Positions 8,691-17,161 of a stretch of 45,096 bases of DNA are shown here, piece by piece. The position numbers were made by a program, and so were the translations under genes. This stretch comes from an uncultured Clostridia bacterium (GTDB lineage Bacteria; Bacillota; Clostridia; Oscillospirales; Acutalibacteraceae), in contig CALFTO010000027.1 in the NCBI GenBank assembly GCA_937916195.1, forward strand, positions 1 to 45,096, in the 5' to 3' direction. The stretch's first letter is position 1, and each line of letters begins with the position of its first letter. A model generated the notes under the pieces. That model ran no database searches. It had not been told where the DNA came from and saw only the letters and a list, made by a program, of their open reading frames with translations.

Positions 8691-9896
8691 TCATCTGACA
8701 GATACAAGCTCTGTTGGGTTAGTGGGCAAAGCAAAGATATTTTCTCCTTTGCAATCCAAACCAGTTTTTGAAGTGCTGAAGAGTTTAGCTTTATCATTTT
8801 TGAGTTCATAGACACTAAGTGTAAAGTCTTTGCTCTCTTCTTCATTGTTCACGCTGAAAACACAAACATAACTTTTTCCGTCTGCTGTTTTAACATAATA
8901 TGGTTCGATATATGAGAACCACTCTGTTTCATACTCTGAGGTTTCAGAATTTATGCTGATGGCATGGTAAAACTTAGTGTCTTCATCATAATCACCTGAA
9001 ACGATAAGTTCTTCCGTTTTTTTGTCACCCGTGATATCTGTGTAAAACGGTGCTGATACAGGCAGACTTACAATATACTCGTCGGGCACGATGGTATATT
9101 TCTTATTGAACAAATCGGGATATTCTGCAAAGGTTACAGTTACAACCTGAACACCGAAATTAGTTGGTGCAATATCACCCGAATTGAAATAGAATGTTAC
9201 GCCGTTGTAATCAAGAGTCCACGTGATACTGTCCTCAGGAGTATTTTTAAAATATTCAATAACAGCAGTATCGCCAGCTGGCTCATCTTCACCTATACGG
9301 CTCATAATCTCTTTTTCAACAACTGTGGGGATTTTTGAAGTGCCCGTAAAAACATCTGCAAGTCCAAGCTCTTTTCCGCTTTCGGTATCATAATTGATTC
9401 CGTTGAAACCTCTGCGACCATTTGCATAATAATCTTCAAGAATACTTACTGCTATACTGTCAGCACGCCTTACCTGAACATCAAGAGTTGAAATATAAGT
9501 TGAGAAAGACTCACTATCCTTTTTAAATTCTTCCGTAGCAAAGGAGATGTAATTATCCTTCTCATCTTCCATTGCTCGTTTTCTCATAGCAGAAGTTTCC
9601 AAAAGCGTTTTGGCAAGAAGCGGATATTGTTTCTCCATAGATTTATCAAGAGTAACATCCGAATATTCACTTCTTACGAGCATTGTAGAAGTATCTTCAT
9701 ACCACTCATAATGAGAAATATATTCCTTATTAAGAGAAATAACCTTTATTTCGTTCTTTGTGTTTTCATTGGAAGTCTGTGTCGTTGAAGGATTGTCCGT
9801 TACGTTTTCATCGGGATTGTCTTTTTTACAAGAAGCAAAGCCGATTACAATACATAATGAAAGCAGAATACAAAGGATTCTTTTTAGCTTATCCAT
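8691..9896 (-). CDS. Lipoprotein with DUF4163/DUF3298 (RsiV-like) domains
   Basis: 401 aa. A signal peptide with lipobox FASC (Cys about 23) predicts a lipid-anchored extracytoplasmic protein, followed by an Asn/Thr-rich linker. The body matches the layout of the RsiV-type extracytoplasmic fold: a strand-rich N-terminal part (about 55-125), then a block with GFNGINYDTESGKELGLADVF at about 165-185 and WTLDYNGVTFYFNSGDIAPT at about 230-250, typical of DUF3298. The C-terminal 110 residues resemble a stand-alone repeat or propeller-blade segment. It is the last gene of the minus-strand operon, 5 bp after the preceding lipoprotein gene and just before the terminator. The family call rests on remembered motifs; the ligand is unknown. 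RsiV binds lysozyme, but nothing here proves the same. Confidence 0.7.
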   Translation of the reverse strand: MDKLKRILCILLSLCIVIGFASCKKDNPDENVTDNPSTTQTSNENTKNEIKVISLNKEYISHYEWYEDTSTMLVRSEYSDVTLDKSMEKQYPLLAKTLLETSAMRKRAMEDEKDNYISFATEEFKKDSESFSTYISTLDVQVRRADSIAVSILEDYYANGRRGFNGINYDTESGKELGLADVFTGTSKIPTVVEKEIMSRIGEDEPAGDTAVIEYFKNTPEDSITWTLDYNGVTFYFNSGDIAPTNFGVQVVTVTFAEYPDLFNKKYTIVPDEYIVSLPVSAPFYTDITGDKKTEELIVSGDYDEDTKFYHAISINSETSEYETEWFSYIEPYYVKTADGKSYVCVFSVNNEEESKDFTLSVYELKNDKAKLFSTSKTGLDCKGENIFALPTNPTELVSVR

Positions 9897-9901
9897 ATTA
9901 A

Positions 9902-11326
9902 TTAAAATCCTTTAACTGTGAATACAACAAGCTCTGTTGCTGATTTGTCTTCACGTTCTTCAGTCATAATTGTAATGATGCTACCATCAGAAAGTAATGC
10001 TGAATTGCAGAACCAAGGATAATTTGTGCTGAACAAATCTTCACCAGAAATTTCAGCAACAAACTTACCATCGTTGTCCCAAAGAAGAACATCTCTCATA
10101 TTGCCGTCAAATCCGATATATCCGTTTGCACTCTTTGCCATAAATGTGATACTGCCAAGACCTTCGCCTTCAGCGTCACACAATGTTTTCTGTAATTTGC
10201 CGTCCGCACTATAGACAAAAACCTTGTGTCCGCTGTCATCTGCTGCACTACCACATACATAAATGTTGTTTTCATCAACATTAAGGTGCATAATTGTGTC
10301 AACTTCTTTGAAATTCATTGGAACAGAAGTATATGAATCACCGTTGAATGTCACTTTGCTACATTCATTTGATGTAAAGTAGTTAACACCCCAAGCTCCT
10401 GACGGATGCATTGCAAGATTATCAATATCTTCATAAGTCGTTGCAATTTTGTCATTTTTAATGCTGATGATGTCATTCATTGAGCCGCTGAGCCAGAGTG
10501 TGCCGTCGCTTGTTGCTTCAACACTTTCATAATCATCTTCAGGAAGTTCTATTTTTTCAACGAATGCTAATGTTCCGTCTACCAATGCACATTTTCTCAA
10601 TTCACCGTCAACAAGAAGATAAATGTTATTGCCAACTGCTGCAACTGAATGGTCAAATGTTTCAAATGTAGAAATATGCTCATCAAGCTTAATCCATTGT
10701 GACTGGATATTCAAAGAACCTGCCGTTGCACTCTTATCTGTTGCAGAGAAAGGTGTTCCTTCCCATTCCCAAGGACCATCTTCGTTACCTATATCCTTAA
10801 GATTAAATGTTATGCCGTCGAGAAGTGCCTGAATATGAGCATCTTTGATGTCAGTTGCGTCAAACCTTATGTAAACAGATGCGTTTGCACCTTCAATACG
10901 GTTAAAATAAACGAGAGTTTCTTCGCCGTCATCATATTTAAGAAGGTCAACACCGCCGATTTTAACGGTTTCATAAGCTTTATTCACTTCATATTCATAC
11001 TGATTGAAGCCGTAGTAAACAAGGTCTTCACGGAAATCATATGGTTCGCCGATTTCAACGCTGATTGTTGCCTCGATTAAGTAATATTCTTCATCTGCGG
11101 GGTCAAGCACCTGAAGAACCGCTTTAGAATATTCATCTTCATTCTTGAAGTCATCTTCAATGTTTATCCAATCGTCACTAAGTCTAATCTCAAAGAATGA
11201 GGTTGTGATGTCGGCATCGCCTGAAGGTTGTTTTGTATCGTTTGGTTTATCAGGATTTTTGTCACCGCAAGCTGTAAGTGAAAATAGCATTAATAATGCA
11301 AGAATAATTGCAAATATTTTTTTCAT
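9902..11326 (-). CDS. Lipoprotein with predicted beta-propeller
   Basis: 474 aa starting with a signal peptide and lipobox LTAC (Cys about 20), then a Pro/Lys/Asp-rich linker. Residues about 40-175 form one domain of alternating strands of unknown family. From about residue 205 on there are repeated short strands with G-[DN]-x(2,6)-[VIL] turns (for example NNIYLLVDGELRKCAL, DGTLWLSGS, NNIYVCGS, NGYIGFDGN), as in six- or seven-bladed propellers. The protein would sit on the outer face of the membrane. Five bases separate it from the next lipoprotein gene and 22 from the previous gene, so it is co-expressed with the SPFH/TPM proteins. No enzyme motif is visible. Confidence 0.65.
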   Translation of the reverse strand: MKKIFAIILALLMLFSLTACGDKNPDKPNDTKQPSGDADITTSFFEIRLSDDWINIEDDFKNEDEYSKAVLQVLDPADEEYYLIEATISVEIGEPYDFREDLVYYGFNQYEYEVNKAYETVKIGGVDLLKYDDGEETLVYFNRIEGANASVYIRFDATDIKDAHIQALLDGITFNLKDIGNEDGPWEWEGTPFSATDKSATAGSLNIQSQWIKLDEHISTFETFDHSVAAVGNNIYLLVDGELRKCALVDGTLAFVEKIELPEDDYESVEATSDGTLWLSGSMNDIISIKNDKIATTYEDIDNLAMHPSGAWGVNYFTSNECSKVTFNGDSYTSVPMNFKEVDTIMHLNVDENNIYVCGSAADDSGHKVFVYSADGKLQKTLCDAEGEGLGSITFMAKSANGYIGFDGNMRDVLLWDNDGKFVAEISGEDLFSTNYPWFCNSALLSDGSIITIMTEEREDKSATELVVFTVKGF

Positions 11327-11348
11327 AATAATTTCTCCTTTTTTCTTT

Positions 11349-11960
11349 TTATGCCCAAGGGTCTTCCTCTACAGGTACACGGATATCTGCAAGACATTGA
11401 ATTTCAACAAGGAACCATTGTCCTGTTGAAGGCTTCTTGCGAAGTTTCATCGGTCTTGGATTATCTGCACCGCCACTCTGAACATAGAGTGTTGCCCAGT
11501 TTTCATTATCAAAAGAATACGGATTTTCAATAACTGTTATTTTGTAAGGAACATTTGGCTTATAGCTGTTCTGTGGAGTTGCACCCTCAAAAAATGAACG
11601 TGCTTTATATCCCTCAGAACCAAGGTGTTCTTTGATAAACTGCTTTTCAAATCCGCTGATTTCACCTGGACCTTTAAGGAAACCCAGCATTTCTATTGTG
11701 GCATCAGGATTGTATTCATAGTTACACAAGACCGCAAGAGTAAGTGCTGTTGTTTTAAAAGCAGAATCAAGACTTGATTCGGGAAGGGCTTGAAGCTCAG
11801 CAACATTAGTGGGAAGTGATGCAAAGGTAAAAGTTTCAGTATAGTTTCTTCCTTTTGCAACAGATTGAGCAGCGTTGTTCACGGCTTTGTTTATTCCCTG
11901 CGAAACCTCTCTTTTGATTGTAGATTCTGCCTGCCTTTTAAGAGAATCAAAAAGTCCCAT
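11349..11960 (-). CDS. Conserved protein of unknown function in the SPFH operon
   Basis: 203 aa with no signal peptide or TM helix. The N-terminus MGLFDSLKRQAESTIKREV is an amphipathic helix that could lie on a membrane. It also echoes the MGLFD starts of other proteins in this operon. The centre is globular with a helical repeat (about 60-125), and the C-terminal third is strand-rich, ending in WFLVEIQ and an acidic tail. I recognise it only as a type of hypothetical protein found beside SPFH and zinc-ribbon proteins in Clostridia. Its position between the TPM gene and the propeller lipoprotein suggests a cytoplasmic subunit of the same assembly. Confidence 0.6.
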   Translation of the reverse strand: MGLFDSLKRQAESTIKREVSQGINKAVNNAAQSVAKGRNYTETFTFASLPTNVAELQALPESSLDSAFKTTALTLAVLCNYEYNPDATIEMLGFLKGPGEISGFEKQFIKEHLGSEGYKARSFFEGATPQNSYKPNVPYKITVIENPYSFDNENWATLYVQSGGADNPRPMKLRKKPSTGQWFLVEIQCLADIRVPVEEDPWA

Positions 11961-11987
11961 TGGATTTCCCTCCTTAAAGATTATGGT

Positions 11988-12689
11988 TTATTTTTTGTTT
12001 TCCTGCTTTGGTTTTGGTGTTCTGTCAAGATTTTTATAAAGGAAATTGTCATAACTGCCTGTTACAACAAAGCTTCCCGGTCTTGTATAAACAGTTGCAT
12101 TTGTCTGCATTCTTACAGACTTGTTTTTTGATGCTATGGCAAGAATGATAATAAAGCCCATAGCCATACCCACTACAATACAGAGAACGATTGTTTTTAC
12201 AGGACTTTTACCGCTGTCTGTTTCGTCGCCTGTAGTATATACATCTGTGTCAGTATCATCGTAACTCAACGAGTTTTCAACAACTGTGTAAAAATCCACT
12301 ATTCCACCGAAATAACTGTTGTTTGAATCATATGCATCCTGCATTTTTATAAAATCAAATGTCGAGCTTGCAGATTCAGTTACATAGAAATTGTATCTTT
12401 CGCTTTCTGTATCGTGAACGAAAATAATACCGTTTTCATTGTCTGTGTATGTATCATAAATGCTTTGTGCATAGTTTCCATTCGTTTCTTCATCTGTGAT
12501 ACAGAACATTACACAGTAACCGTATTCATTTTCAATCTGCTCGGCTGTGCTTTCTAATTCTTGAAGTTCTTCATAGGAAAGTGCATTTTCATAATCAAAA
12601 ATATATTGGTCGGTGTATGCTGAAACAGATATTGATGTAAAAATACAGATTGCAACAACGAGAAAAATCGTTAGTAATCTTTTAATCAT
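11988..12689 (-). CDS. TPM-domain membrane protein (YdjH/YgcG-like)
   Basis: 233 aa from ATG 12689, with a strong AAGGAGGTG just upstream; a longer frame to 12746 overlaps the preceding gene without a ribosome site. The N-terminal signal helix (about 3-25) is followed by a TPM fold (about 28-150) with VFDYENALSYEE-like and GIIFVHDTESERYNFY elements. One TM helix follows (about 165-190, IVLCIVVGMAMGFIIILAIA), then a basic cytoplasmic tail. TPM proteins are attached to photosystem II repair and to bacterial membrane-stress systems. In B. subtilis the TPM-type YdjH works with YdjG and the SPFH protein YdjI to recruit PspA. The neighbours here are equivalents of YdjG and YdjI. Confidence 0.75.
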   Translation of the reverse strand: MIKRLLTIFLVVAICIFTSISVSAYTDQYIFDYENALSYEELQELESTAEQIENEYGYCVMFCITDEETNGNYAQSIYDTYTDNENGIIFVHDTESERYNFYVTESASSTFDFIKMQDAYDSNNSYFGGIVDFYTVVENSLSYDDTDTDVYTTGDETDSGKSPVKTIVLCIVVGMAMGFIIILAIASKNKSVRMQTNATVYTRPGSFVVTGSYDNFLYKNLDRTPKPKQENKK

Positions 12690-12702
12690 TTTCAGCACCT
12701 CC

Positions 12703-13779
12703 TTAAAGCCATCCAAGCAGGAAGGACAAGCCACATAAAACTGCACTTATTCCTGCACCGAGCAACAATGAAGCCTTCACAACAGCTTTTTTATCAGTCG
12801 GAAGGTTACCTACAAACTTACCTGTCTGTCCGTTCATAGCAAAAGTGAATTTCTCACCGTTCCACGATGTATTGAGAATCCACACGGGATACAGGGCATA
12901 TTTATAAAATCCGTTTGCAATATTCATATTCACAACGCGTGAATCTATTGAGTCGTAACCTTTTACAGTTTCTGCTAAAGCATCTCCTACACTTGTACGG
13001 ATTCTTTCGTTTGCTCTGTTCATGCTTTCTTCCGCTGTAACATCATATTTATCTGCAAGATAACCTGCCAGATATGCTGTGTTGAAATCAACTGCCTGTG
13101 ACAAATCGAAAGGTTCTACGGATTCCATAAGGTCATCTGCCATTTTTGTTGAACCGTCAACAGGAATGTTGTCAAAGCTAATGTTTCCGCTTCTGTAAAC
13201 ATCGTAATATGATGTTTCTTTGTAATTGTAATTGTTGTCCGACCAGGTTCTTACCTGTGTTGCTTTAAAATTAGCATTTCCCATTGCATCACAGGTGAAA
13301 AGCCAATGAGGAACATAAACACCTTTGATTTCTTCTATTCTGTTGTTGTCAAGAAATGCTTTTGGAACGAACTTCTTGTCAGCAAGATGTTTTTTCAATG
13401 CTTCCTTTGCGGCTTTTTTATCAAGCTTGAAAGGAATAACCAAATCGGGGCGCAAGTCACCTGAAAACTGACCCTTCATTACGACAGGATTGTCACAATA
13501 CGGACATTTTGAAGCACCCGTTGTACTGTCGGCAATTATTTCGCCACCGCAGGACTGACAGGAATAAACATTCATTCCGTCAGTTTCACCCGATGACCAT
13601 TGATTATCCTGTGTAGACCAGTTTATTGAATCAACATTGTCAGCAGTTTCTTGATTTAACTGATTAATTTCAAATTCAGTTTCACAATAGGGACATTTAA
13701 GTTTTTGTGCACCTGCGTCAAACTGTACTCCACCGCCACAACAAGGACATTTTTGTTCAGCAATTGTTGGCACTCTCAC
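12703..13779 (-). CDS. Zinc-ribbon membrane protein (YdjG-like)
   Basis: 358 aa from GTG 13779, with AAGGAGATGA upstream; the start overlaps the stop of the preceding 56-aa gene (GTGA). Two zinc ribbons are visible: C11-P-C-C14 with C29-x2-C32, and C74-x2-C77 with C92-x2-C95. A large soluble domain follows (about 105-325, with the conserved IPFKLDKKAAKEAL and VYVPHWLF segments). The C-terminal hydrophobic region (about 333-358) gives one or two helices. Databases often label such proteins PriA-like or TFIIB-type zinc ribbon. It is better read as the YdjG member of a PspA/SPFH-type membrane complex because TPM and SPFH genes lie beside it. There is no helicase motif. Confidence 0.75.
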   Translation of the reverse strand: MRVPTIAEQKCPCCGGGVQFDAGAQKLKCPYCETEFEINQLNQETADNVDSINWSTQDNQWSSGETDGMNVYSCQSCGGEIIADSTTGASKCPYCDNPVVMKGQFSGDLRPDLVIPFKLDKKAAKEALKKHLADKKFVPKAFLDNNRIEEIKGVYVPHWLFTCDAMGNANFKATQVRTWSDNNYNYKETSYYDVYRSGNISFDNIPVDGSTKMADDLMESVEPFDLSQAVDFNTAYLAGYLADKYDVTAEESMNRANERIRTSVGDALAETVKGYDSIDSRVVNMNIANGFYKYALYPVWILNTSWNGEKFTFAMNGQTGKFVGNLPTDKKAVVKASLLLGAGISAVLCGLSFLLGWL

Positions 13780-13946
13780 TCATCTCCTTCGTCAAAATTT
13801 TCACCATTCATAGTAATCTGTTTTTGCGGTTTATAGACCATTCCGTCTTTATCACGGACAATCATCACATTTTTTACATAATATATAACTCCGATTAAAA
13901 TGATTACAAGAATAATAATTATTGCGAGTATAATTTTATTTTTCAT
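13776..13946 (-). CDS. Small single-span membrane protein, 56 aa
   Basis: ATG 13946 to TGA 13776-13778 encodes a 56-residue protein. Residues 5-23 are almost all Ile/Leu/Val and form one TM helix, followed by a charged tail rich in Lys, Asp and Glu. GAGGAT precedes the start. It begins 3 bp after the DUF4428-like gene stop, and its stop overlaps the GTG of the YdjG-like gene, so it fills the operon exactly and is very likely translated. It is short enough to be missed by many annotation pipelines. Function unknown; a small regulatory or scaffold subunit of the SPFH complex is a guess from position. Confidence 0.7.
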   Translation of the reverse strand: MKNKIILAIIIILVIILIGVIYYVKNVMIVRDKDGMVYKPQKQITMNGENFDEGDE

Positions 13947-13949
13947 TGT

Positions 13950-14912
13950 TTATCCTCGTGGTGTACCACAAGCCATACAGAATCTGCCACCCTCATTTGT
14001 AGCATTACAAGCAGGACAAACCCAAGCCTGAGATACAGGTGCTTGTGGTTGAACAGGCTGACCATAAGCCGGTTGCTGATTATAACCGTTGTTCATCGGT
14101 TGATTGTAGCCATTGTTCATCGGCTGAGTATATCCATTAGCAGGAGCATAGCCGTTGTTCATTGGCTGATTATATGCATTTTGTTGAGCATATGGATTGG
14201 GCTGACCATAAGCACCTGCAGGAGCATAGCCCTGATTTATAGGCATACCGTTATTCATCGGCTGGTTGTAACCGTTATTCATTGGTTGATTAAAGCCATT
14301 ATTCATTCCTGCATTACCGTTTTGTGTGAGGTTGTTTATAACCTGCTGTGCAGTCTGCTGATAGCGGTTATATTCCATTGTGCCCATACCCTCAACGTCG
14401 CTGTCATTGAGTCTTGCAGTAATTTCGTCGAAATAAGGATTGTTTACATTGATATCAATATAGAAATCATATGTAAATTTGTATCTCGGCGGATTGTAGC
14501 TTACTCTTTCTCCGTCTTTACCCTGTGTGTAAATTTCTTCACGGTCTTCATCAACTCTGAGATTACAGCCTGTAACACTCGAAAGCGGGATAACATCGGG
14601 GTTTTCATCACTCCAGCTTCCGGGATTACGGCGTGAAACAACAAAACTCTGTTTCATCGGGTCGATGTAGATTTTATAGTCTTCACCAAAGGTGAACATG
14701 GGTGAAAAGCCTGCAAGAACCTGCTTGTTCTGCTCTCTGTATGCAAGCTGTTGTTTGATTTCGTCAACAGTTGAGCATCTTCTTTCGCTGAAGAAAGGTG
14801 AAAGTTTCTTTGCACAATCCTTACACATATTTCCGTCTTCAAGTTTTCTGTTACCTAAAAGACCAATTTTTTCACCACAGATATCACAATATTTTTTATC
14901 AAAAAGTCCCAT
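13950..14912 (-). CDS. DUF4428-like zinc-ribbon protein with NGYNQPM repeats
   Basis: 320 aa. The N-terminus is a zinc module (C9-D-I-C12 with C32-x2-C35) of the DUF4428 kind, then a globular strand-rich domain (about 60-175) resembling a PH-like or short C-terminal-domain fold. Residues about 200-295 are a low-complexity tract of Asn, Gln, Gly, Pro, Met and Tyr with repeated NNGYNQPM units. The end is a second zinc ribbon, CPAC with CMAC. The repeats are also visible as DNA repeats around 14080-14310 and could vary in number between strains. The disordered tract and zinc ribbons suggest a scaffold or adaptor for the SPFH protein encoded 19 bp upstream. Confidence 0.7.
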   Translation of the reverse strand: MGLFDKKYCDICGEKIGLLGNRKLEDGNMCKDCAKKLSPFFSERRCSTVDEIKQQLAYREQNKQVLAGFSPMFTFGEDYKIYIDPMKQSFVVSRRNPGSWSDENPDVIPLSSVTGCNLRVDEDREEIYTQGKDGERVSYNPPRYKFTYDFYIDINVNNPYFDEITARLNDSDVEGMGTMEYNRYQQTAQQVINNLTQNGNAGMNNGFNQPMNNGYNQPMNNGMPINQGYAPAGAYGQPNPYAQQNAYNQPMNNGYAPANGYTQPMNNGYNQPMNNGYNQQPAYGQPVQPQAPVSQAWVCPACNATNEGGRFCMACGTPRG

Positions 14913-14931
14913 TATATTTTCCTCCTAATAA

Positions 14932-16326
14932 TTATTTAGCATCGTTTACATCAAAAATGTCGCCACATTCAGAGCAGAATTTTGGTGGATTGTGTGGGTC
15001 AGCAGGTTTCCAACCACATTTATCACATTGATAAAGAGGTGCACCGGCTGGTTTCTGACCACCGCAATTCTGACAGAATTTTCCTTTATTTACTGCACCG
15101 CATGAACAAGTCCAGCCTTCATCAGCAGGTTTTGGTGAACCGCATTCAGGACAGAATTTTCCGGTTGCTGTTGCACCGCAGGAGCATTTCCAGCTATCTC
15201 CCGCAGGCTTAGGTTCAGGCTTCTTTGCACCGCAGTTAGGGCAGAAATTGCCTGAAACTGTATTACCGCAAGAGCAACTCCAGCCATTCTGTACAGGTGC
15301 TTGCTGTGGAGCTTGTTGCTGTCCCATAGCGAAAAGATTCTGTGCATTCATGCCACCACCTGCATTCATTGCCATACCCATACCCATAAAGCCTGTCATA
15401 GCACCTGCTTCATTCTTCGCAGCATCCTGCATAGCCTGAGCCTGAGCACCAACGAGTGTTGCAGCAGCCATTGTCGGGTCACGCATAACAGCATTCCTCT
15501 GAAGCTGTTTAATCATATCTTCGTCTTCTTTAGGTGCTGTAATCGAATTGATTGCAACAGACACTACTGAAAGGCCACGAAGATTTACCCATTTTTCAGT
15601 AAGAACATCGTTCATTGCATCGGACAGTTCCATTGTGTGACCGGGTAATGCACTGTAACGGATTCCCATATCAGAAATTTTTGCAAATGCAGGTTGTAAA
15701 GCATTTAAAAACTCTGACTTTAATTGAGCATCAATTTCTTCTCTTGTGTATTCTCTTTCAACATTACCGCATACATTAGTGTAGAATAAAATCGGGTCGC
15801 TGATTTTATATGAATATGTACCGTTACAACGAACCGAAATATCAATATCTAATCCGATATTTCTGTCAACAACTCTGAACGGAACGGGATTTGGTGTGCC
15901 GAACATATTGCCGACAAGCTCTTTTGTATTGAAATAATAAACTCTTTGGTCTTTTCCCGTGTCGCCACCATAAGCAAATCGTTTGCCGATTGTCTTGAAA
16001 GATTCTTTTATACTGTCACCGAGTTTGCCTGAAAAAATACTTGGCTCAGTTGATGCATCATAAGTGAACTCACCGGGTTCTGCACAGATTTCAACAATTT
16101 TTCCCTGTTCAACAATAATCATACATTGTCCGTCAGCAACTGCAATGCCTGAACCATTCGAAATGATATTGTCGCTTCCTTTTGTGTTTGAGGAACGTCC
16201 GCCTACACGCTTTGTTCCTTTTACAACCATTACATCCTTGTCTATTGAATCACAATAGAAAAACTCTTTCCATTGGTCAGCAAGAACACCGCCGAGTGCT
16301 CCTACGCCTGCTTTAATAAGTCCCAT
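14932..16326 (-). CDS. SPFH-domain protein with four C-terminal zinc ribbons (YdjI-like)
   Basis: 464 aa. The N-terminal SPFH (stomatin/prohibitin/flotillin/HflK) domain spans about residues 25-280. It starts with a membrane-facing segment MGLIKAGVGALGGVLADQW and the virion-core-like block DKDVMVVKGTKR. A helical Met/Ala/Gly/Gln-rich region (about 290-340) follows. The tail holds four zinc ribbons, three of the pattern W-x-C-S-C-G-x8-F-C-x2-C-G and a last C-D-x-C-G version. B. subtilis YdjI is about 320 aa and has a shorter tail. YdjI connects PspA to the membrane together with YdjG and YdjH, and both equivalents are in this operon. No PspA gene is seen in the window. The likely role is a membrane-microdomain or stress scaffold. 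Confidence 0.85.
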   Translation of the reverse strand: MGLIKAGVGALGGVLADQWKEFFYCDSIDKDVMVVKGTKRVGGRSSNTKGSDNIISNGSGIAVADGQCMIIVEQGKIVEICAEPGEFTYDASTEPSIFSGKLGDSIKESFKTIGKRFAYGGDTGKDQRVYYFNTKELVGNMFGTPNPVPFRVVDRNIGLDIDISVRCNGTYSYKISDPILFYTNVCGNVEREYTREEIDAQLKSEFLNALQPAFAKISDMGIRYSALPGHTMELSDAMNDVLTEKWVNLRGLSVVSVAINSITAPKEDEDMIKQLQRNAVMRDPTMAAATLVGAQAQAMQDAAKNEAGAMTGFMGMGMAMNAGGGMNAQNLFAMGQQQAPQQAPVQNGWSCSCGNTVSGNFCPNCGAKKPEPKPAGDSWKCSCGATATGKFCPECGSPKPADEGWTCSCGAVNKGKFCQNCGGQKPAGAPLYQCDKCGWKPADPHNPPKFCSECGDIFDVNDAK

Positions 16327-16354
16327 ATTATATTTCTCCCTTCAACTAACTATT

Positions 16355-16693
16355 TTATTTTTCTGCACAGTTTTTACAGCATAGGCCTCCTTGAAGGTCC
16401 ATCCCATATACCGTGCATTCTTCACACACCATATTTCCGCAAATTTCACATTTATTAAGCTCAAGTCGTACTTCGTTGTTTGCACGTTCATAAGCTTTTC
16501 CGTGGTCATTTGCGTAAATGATTGCTCTTGCTTCTCGTTCATCATTACTTAAAAACTTTTTATCTTTGAAACCTGAAACAAATTCGTGTATGTCTGTTTT
16601 TATTGGTTTACCGCAACAGTCACAATAGAACTCAAACTCAAACTGCTTTATTGTTGATTTGTCAGTAAATCTTTTTGTTACAGCTTTCAGCAT
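16355..16693 (-). CDS. Small zinc-ribbon protein, first gene of SPFH operon
   Basis: 112 aa with AAGGAGGG upstream of ATG 16693. Two C-x2-C pairs occur near residue 24 (CDCCGKPI) and in the C-terminal region (CEICGNMVCEEC and CCKNC), consistent with two zinc sites. The middle is helical and charged. The gene starts the minus-strand operon, 28 bp ahead of the SPFH gene, whose protein also ends in zinc ribbons. No enzymatic motif is visible. It may be a regulator or adaptor. Confidence 0.65.
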   Translation of the reverse strand: MLKAVTKRFTDKSTIKQFEFEFYCDCCGKPIKTDIHEFVSGFKDKKFLSNDEREARAIIYANDHGKAYERANNEVRLELNKCEICGNMVCEECTVYGMDLQGGLCCKNCAEK

Positions 16694-16756
16694 AACACAG
16701 CCCTCCTTAGTACTATATCACAATATAATTTTATCCTTTATATATACATAAAATAA

Positions 16757-16805
16757 GTAGCCCCATAGGTTACTTTCTAAAAAAGAAGGCTACCTTTAGG
16801 GCTAC
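16757..16805. repeat. Long imperfect hairpin in the divergent promoter region
   Basis: GTAGCCC (16757-16763) pairs with GGGCTAC (16799-16805), and the interior (AGGT/ACCT, CTTTCT/AGAAGG) extends the stem. It lies between the divergent SPFH operon and XRE gene and lacks a good T-run. It could be an operator, an RNA leader or a small RNA end. Confidence 0.45.
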
Positions 16806-16878
16806 CATGTCAAAAAGCAAACTATCCATTTGTACATATTGCATAAACGAAAAGATATATAACACTTTAATGCAAAAA

Positions 16879-16907
16879 TTGACATAAATTTCAAATTATG
16901 CTATATT
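16879..16907 (+). promoter_or_regulatory. Promoter of the XRE/7TM-LuxR pair
   Basis: TTGACA (16879-16884) and TATATT (16902-16907) with a 17-bp spacer, 28 bp before the ATG at 16936. Confidence 0.7.
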
Positions 16908-16935
16908 ATGATATATAAAGTTATGGAGTTAAACT

Positions 16936-17160
16936 ATGAAACTTGATATAAAAACCTTAAACTTTCCCGAACAAGTTAAAACTGTTCGTGTTCTTTTACA
17001 ACTGACACAGACTGAACTTGCTGAGCAAATCGGCATTTCCTATGCTACCGTCAGCCGTTGGGAAAGAGAAAACAGAACACCGCATCTTGCAATGGTGGGT
17101 AAATTCTATTCATTCTGTATGCGTAACGGAATTGAAATTAAAGCAACAAAGGAGGAATAA
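16936..17160 (+). CDS. Small XRE-type HTH regulator
   Basis: 74 aa, nearly all a helix-turn-helix of the Cro/CI type: QLTQTELAEQIGISYATVSRWERENRTP at about residues 22-50. There is no ligand-binding domain, so partner proteins or abundance would set its activity. The stop is followed after one base by the ATG of the membrane-bound LuxR regulator, so the two are translationally coupled. It is divergent from the SPFH operon and shares its upstream region; control of that operon is plausible but inferred. Confidence 0.8.
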   Translation: MKLDIKTLNFPEQVKTVRVLLQLTQTELAEQIGISYATVSRWERENRTPHLAMVGKFYSFCMRNGIEIKATKEE

Positions 17161-17161
17161 T

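Noticed and set aside
12703..13779. PriA helicase annotation
   Set aside because: No Walker or helicase motifs; only zinc ribbons and a C-terminal membrane segment.
14043..14636. Plus-strand 197-codon frame opposite the NGYNQPM protein
   Set aside because: It arises from the repeats on the other strand (Ile/Val/His-rich, no ribosome site).
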